Positions 61,662 to 64,000 of a stretch of DNA of 64,000 nucleotides are shown one piece after another. Position 1 is the stretch's first letter. The number at the start of each line of letters is the position of its first letter. The notes beneath the pieces are model-generated. The model worked only from the letters and a program-made list of their open reading frames with translations, was not told the DNA's origin and did not search any database. Made by a program: the position numbers and the translations under genes. The stretch lies in assembly GCA_951828385.1 (NCBI GenBank), contig OX639973.1, forward strand, positions 1,550,001-1,614,000, in the 5' to 3' direction. Source of the DNA: an uncultured Poribacteria bacterium. GTDB taxonomy: Bacteria; Poribacteria; WGA-4E; WGA-3G.

Positions 61662-61775
61662 CGCGTACTCGCTATGAGTTCAAGAAAAAACACATCTACA
61701 CCCACCAGTTCACCGTCGCCCACCGTCCACTCGAACCTGATGAAAACCGCTCCTGAAATTCAACCAATATAGTGC

Positions 61776-61804
61776 TTACGCATTTTCTGTTTTCGTGTTA
61801 TAAT
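61776..61804 (+). promoter_or_regulatory. Possible promoter of AlbA_2 gene
   Basis: TTACGC, 17 bases, TATAAT; the -35 is weak and part of the CTTACGCA tag. Confidence 0.35.
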
Positions 61805-61911
61805 AGCGCATGCTGAAGCCAACAGAATCAAAACCTTTCTAACGAAGAACCGCCTTGTGATTGGTTTGATCTAATTTTACAGAGTTAACCACGGTTACTG
61901 GGAAATTAGCG

Positions 61912-63129
61912 ATGTTTGACAGTCTAACCGAACTCATTGAAAAAATACATCTCGGTGAAGATACGACGATTGAATTCAAAAGAGAACTGCCGCGCAGAAG
62001 CAGTCTTGCTGACCAGATCGCTGCCTTTGCGAATGCCAGAGGTGGTGTGATACTCATCGGTGTGGATGATAATGGCGAAGTCGTTGGTATTGACAGACTG
62101 GCATTGGATAGGGCGGAGCGAACAGTCGTTGAAATATGTCAGGACAGCATTGATCCGATAGTCCTCATCTTTACAGAAAAACTGCGGATTGATGATAAAA
62201 ACCTGTTAAAAATAGAGGTCCCGAGAAGCCTGTTTGTTCATAAGACCTCTAACGGATACTTCATTCGTCAAGGGAGTAGCAAAAGAGAGATGCCCACGGA
62301 GCAGTTAGCACGATTGTTCCAAACCCGTTCACAAGCACGCATCATCGCATTTGACGAACAGTTTGTACCGAATACGGATAAAGACACATTAAGAAAAGAT
62401 CTCTATACACGATTTATTACAGAAGGTGCCACAGAAGATGAAATAGACGACCTACTGCTTAAACGGCATTTGCTCGTCAAGGAGGGTAATCAGAACCGCG
62501 CCTCTGTTGCTGGAGTGTTGATGTGCCATGAGAACCCCGATGATTACCTCTATAACAGTTTCATTCAAGCGGTTGTGTATCGCGGCAAAGAAAAAGATGC
62601 TAACCACCAGATTGATGCCCAAGACTTTACGGGACCATTAGATCAGCAGATCATCCAAACAATGAGATTCGCCAAAAGATATAACGCGGTTGCAGCACGA
62701 AAAGACATTGGCAGAGTAGACTTACCACAATACAGCATGCGCGCCATTTTTGAAGCAATAGTTAACGCAGTTGTGCATAGAGACTATTCAAAAACGAGTT
62801 CAAAAATTCGCCTGTTTATGTTTGACGATCGGATTGAACTTTATTCGCCGGGAGCATTAGCGAATACCGTGACAGTAGACAACCTACGCTACAGCCAAGC
62901 CACGCGAAATGAACTTCTCGCTCGACTGCTCTCGGAAATTACATTGGACGATGATATGAGCAGACAGGTGGTTCGCCGACACTTTTTAGAACGTAGAGGT
63001 GAAGGTGTTGGTATCATTCTGAACGAAAGTGAAGAATTGAGTGGAAAGGCACCTATCTATGAAGTCTTTGACGAAGAATTGCGTCTGACAATTTTTGCGT
63101 CAAGGTCTATTTGGGAAGTCCCAGAATAG
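61912..63129 (+). CDS. Schlafen/AlbA_2 domain ATP-binding protein (COG2865)
   Basis: 405 residues. Residues about 15-115 form an AlbA_2 (divergent AAA-4, Schlafen) domain: EDTTIEFKRELP, QIAAFANARGGVILIGVDDNGEVVGID, VPRSLFVHKTSNGYFIRQGSSKREM. The middle and C-terminal part match HATPase_c_4-type regions (MRAIFEAIVNAVVHRDYSKTSSKIRLFMFDDRIELYSPG). Members are often called transcriptional regulators or RecG-related; they occur in defence islands and beside mobile elements. Function here is not known. It stands next to the IS5 element. Confidence 0.87.
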   Translation: MFDSLTELIEKIHLGEDTTIEFKRELPRRSSLADQIAAFANARGGVILIGVDDNGEVVGIDRLALDRAERTVVEICQDSIDPIVLIFTEKLRIDDKNLLKIEVPRSLFVHKTSNGYFIRQGSSKREMPTEQLARLFQTRSQARIIAFDEQFVPNTDKDTLRKDLYTRFITEGATEDEIDDLLLKRHLLVKEGNQNRASVAGVLMCHENPDDYLYNSFIQAVVYRGKEKDANHQIDAQDFTGPLDQQIIQTMRFAKRYNAVAARKDIGRVDLPQYSMRAIFEAIVNAVVHRDYSKTSSKIRLFMFDDRIELYSPGALANTVTVDNLRYSQATRNELLARLLSEITLDDDMSRQVVRRHFLERRGEGVGIILNESEELSGKAPIYEVFDEELRLTIFASRSIWEVPE

Positions 63130-63136
63130 AGAAACA

Positions 63137-64000
63137 ATGTCTACACCGACCTTCAAAATCACAACCCTTGAAAGCCAACGCTACGAATGGGACAAGCCGC
63201 CTATCTGGAACGGCATGCACGTCTACGATAAAGGCAGGCTGCACCTAATAAAGGTGACTGCCAAAAACGGAACAGAAGAGATCGTCGGATACGGTTTCAA
63301 CGGCGGCACCGCTGCGACCCGTCCGCTCTCTATATTCCCAAAGTTTGTAGACCTGTTTCGTCCCATTTTGATCGGACGCGATGTAACAGATACGGCTTAT
63401 GTCTCACAGTTAGCCGAGAACTACAAAATCTATGGACCGGGTGGCTATCACACGCAAGTCATCGCGGCGATAAACCAAGCGTGCTGGGATATCCGCGGGA
63501 AAATAGCAGAGAAGTCTGTTCACACCTTACTCGGTGGTACGCAGCAACGCATCCGCACCTATATCGCCGGTGGTTACTATGGTCGAGAGAAGGGGTTTGA
63601 TGAACTTCGTGAAGAGATGGCGCGGAATATAAATGCGTTTAACGCCACAGCGGTTAAGATGAAGATTGGAGACCCCGATGCTGGACTTGAAACAGACATC
63701 AAACGGATTGAGGTGGTTCGCGAAACGGTCGGCTCCGATATTACCGTCATGGTAGATGCGAATTGTGCATTGTCGATTGAAGAGGCGCGCGCGTTTTTAC
63801 CCACACTTCAGGCGAACAATATCTTCTGGTTTGAAGAGCCGATTCATAGCCACGATTATCGAGGGCATAAGACGCTGCGTGCAATCGCGCAGGACTACGG
63901 CATCCAAATCGCGACGGGAGAAAACGGATACGGATTACACTATTTCCAAACACTGATTGATTACGACGGCGCGGATGTCTTCAACTTGGATGTCGCGATC
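63137..64000 (+). CDS. Mandelate racemase/muconate lactonizing enzyme (partial, cut by window end)
   Basis: Open from ATG at 63137 through position 64000 (288 codons), so the C-terminus is missing. It is an enolase-superfamily enzyme: N-terminal capping domain, then the barrel with VKMKIGDPD (KxK catalytic lysine), VMVDANC (metal Asp), FWFEEPI (metal Glu), and ATGEN near the end (third metal Glu). The family abstracts a proton from an acid sugar or related carboxylate. The substrate is not evident. It begins eight bases after the stop codon of the AlbA_2 gene. Confidence 0.88.
   Translation, partial: MSTPTFKITTLESQRYEWDKPPIWNGMHVYDKGRLHLIKVTAKNGTEEIVGYGFNGGTAATRPLSIFPKFVDLFRPILIGRDVTDTAYVSQLAENYKIYGPGGYHTQVIAAINQACWDIRGKIAEKSVHTLLGGTQQRIRTYIAGGYYGREKGFDELREEMARNINAFNATAVKMKIGDPDAGLETDIKRIEVVRETVGSDITVMVDANCALSIEEARAFLPTLQANNIFWFEEPIHSHDYRGHKTLRAIAQDYGIQIATGENGYGLHYFQTLIDYDGADVFNLDVAI

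Larger units (their letters stand above)
60656..61702 (+). mobile_element. IS5-family (IS427-like) insertion sequence, approximate limits
   Basis: Two overlapping frames encode one transposase. Possible terminal sequences are GGTGTAG at 60656-60662 and its complement CTACACC at 61696-61702, but the repeats are short and no target-site duplication was found, so the ends are uncertain. No passenger genes. Confidence 0.55.

Noticed and set aside
60640-61790. Long terminal inverted repeats for the IS5-type element
   Set aside because: Only a 7-base match (GGTGTAG/CTACACC) was found and no target-site duplication, so the ends are left approximate.

Overview
The window looks like a chromosomal segment of a Candidatus Poribacteria-type genome. 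This is an inference from gene content: fused sigma factor/WD40 proteins, several phytanoyl-CoA dioxygenase (PhyH) genes, DUF1080/LamG-like secreted proteins, an enolase-superfamily dehydratase, the futalosine menaquinone route and many short palindromic intergenic repeats. No rRNA or tRNA gene was found to confirm it.

Positions 1-23,230 (almost all minus strand) hold the most striking region. Five giant paralogous genes each encode, in one polypeptide, an ECF sigma factor (regions 2 and 4), one transmembrane helix near residue 221-238, and a large extracytoplasmic part. That outer part is either one or two copies of a LolA/RseB-like module, or 14 WD40 repeats, or both. Three complete genes and one partial gene for LVIVD-repeat lipoproteins are interleaved. 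Four of the five sigma genes are preceded by a matching ECF-type promoter. The promoters fall into two classes that track the two classes of sigma-4 recognition helix, which suggests autoregulation by membrane-tethered sigma factors. An IS200/IS605 element (tnpA, tnpB, omega-RNA-like end) sits just upstream of the last one.

Positions 25,200-36,200 carry a GH32 beta-fructosidase, an Fe-S scaffold/carrier pair with a Fur-type operator-like palindrome, two tandem secreted paralogs, a Fur-family regulator, menaquinone genes mqnA/mqnE, a sugar-isomerase-like TIM barrel, a SAM hydroxide adenosyltransferase, trpS, a LamG-like secreted protein and an RRM RNA-binding protein with a long leader. Positions 36,600-49,500 carry polA, a thioredoxin-reductase-like enzyme, a UbiD decarboxylase, a TPR protein, two DUF1080-like secreted paralogs, and a BMP-type ABC binding protein plus ATPase (no permease) with an amidohydrolase. 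Five secreted proteins in these two regions, from at least three different families, end in the same short tail (consensus V-D/E-P-x-x-K/L-L-A/T-T-T-W-G-x-L/I-K), a candidate C-terminal sorting or processing tag.

Positions 50,180-51,300 contain no gene but hold a perfect sigma-70 consensus promoter followed by a dense series of perfect stem-loops, a candidate structured RNA. Positions 52,155-59,072 form a tightly packed set: three PhyH paralogs, a pectate lyase, a metallophosphoesterase, and a PhnY/PhnZ-like pair for oxidative C-P bond cleavage. The right end has an alpha/beta hydrolase, a HicAB-type toxin-antitoxin pair with a fused antitoxin, an IS5-type element that needs a -1 frameshift, a Schlafen/AlbA_2 ATP-binding protein, and a mandelate racemase/muconate lactonizing enzyme cut by the window end.
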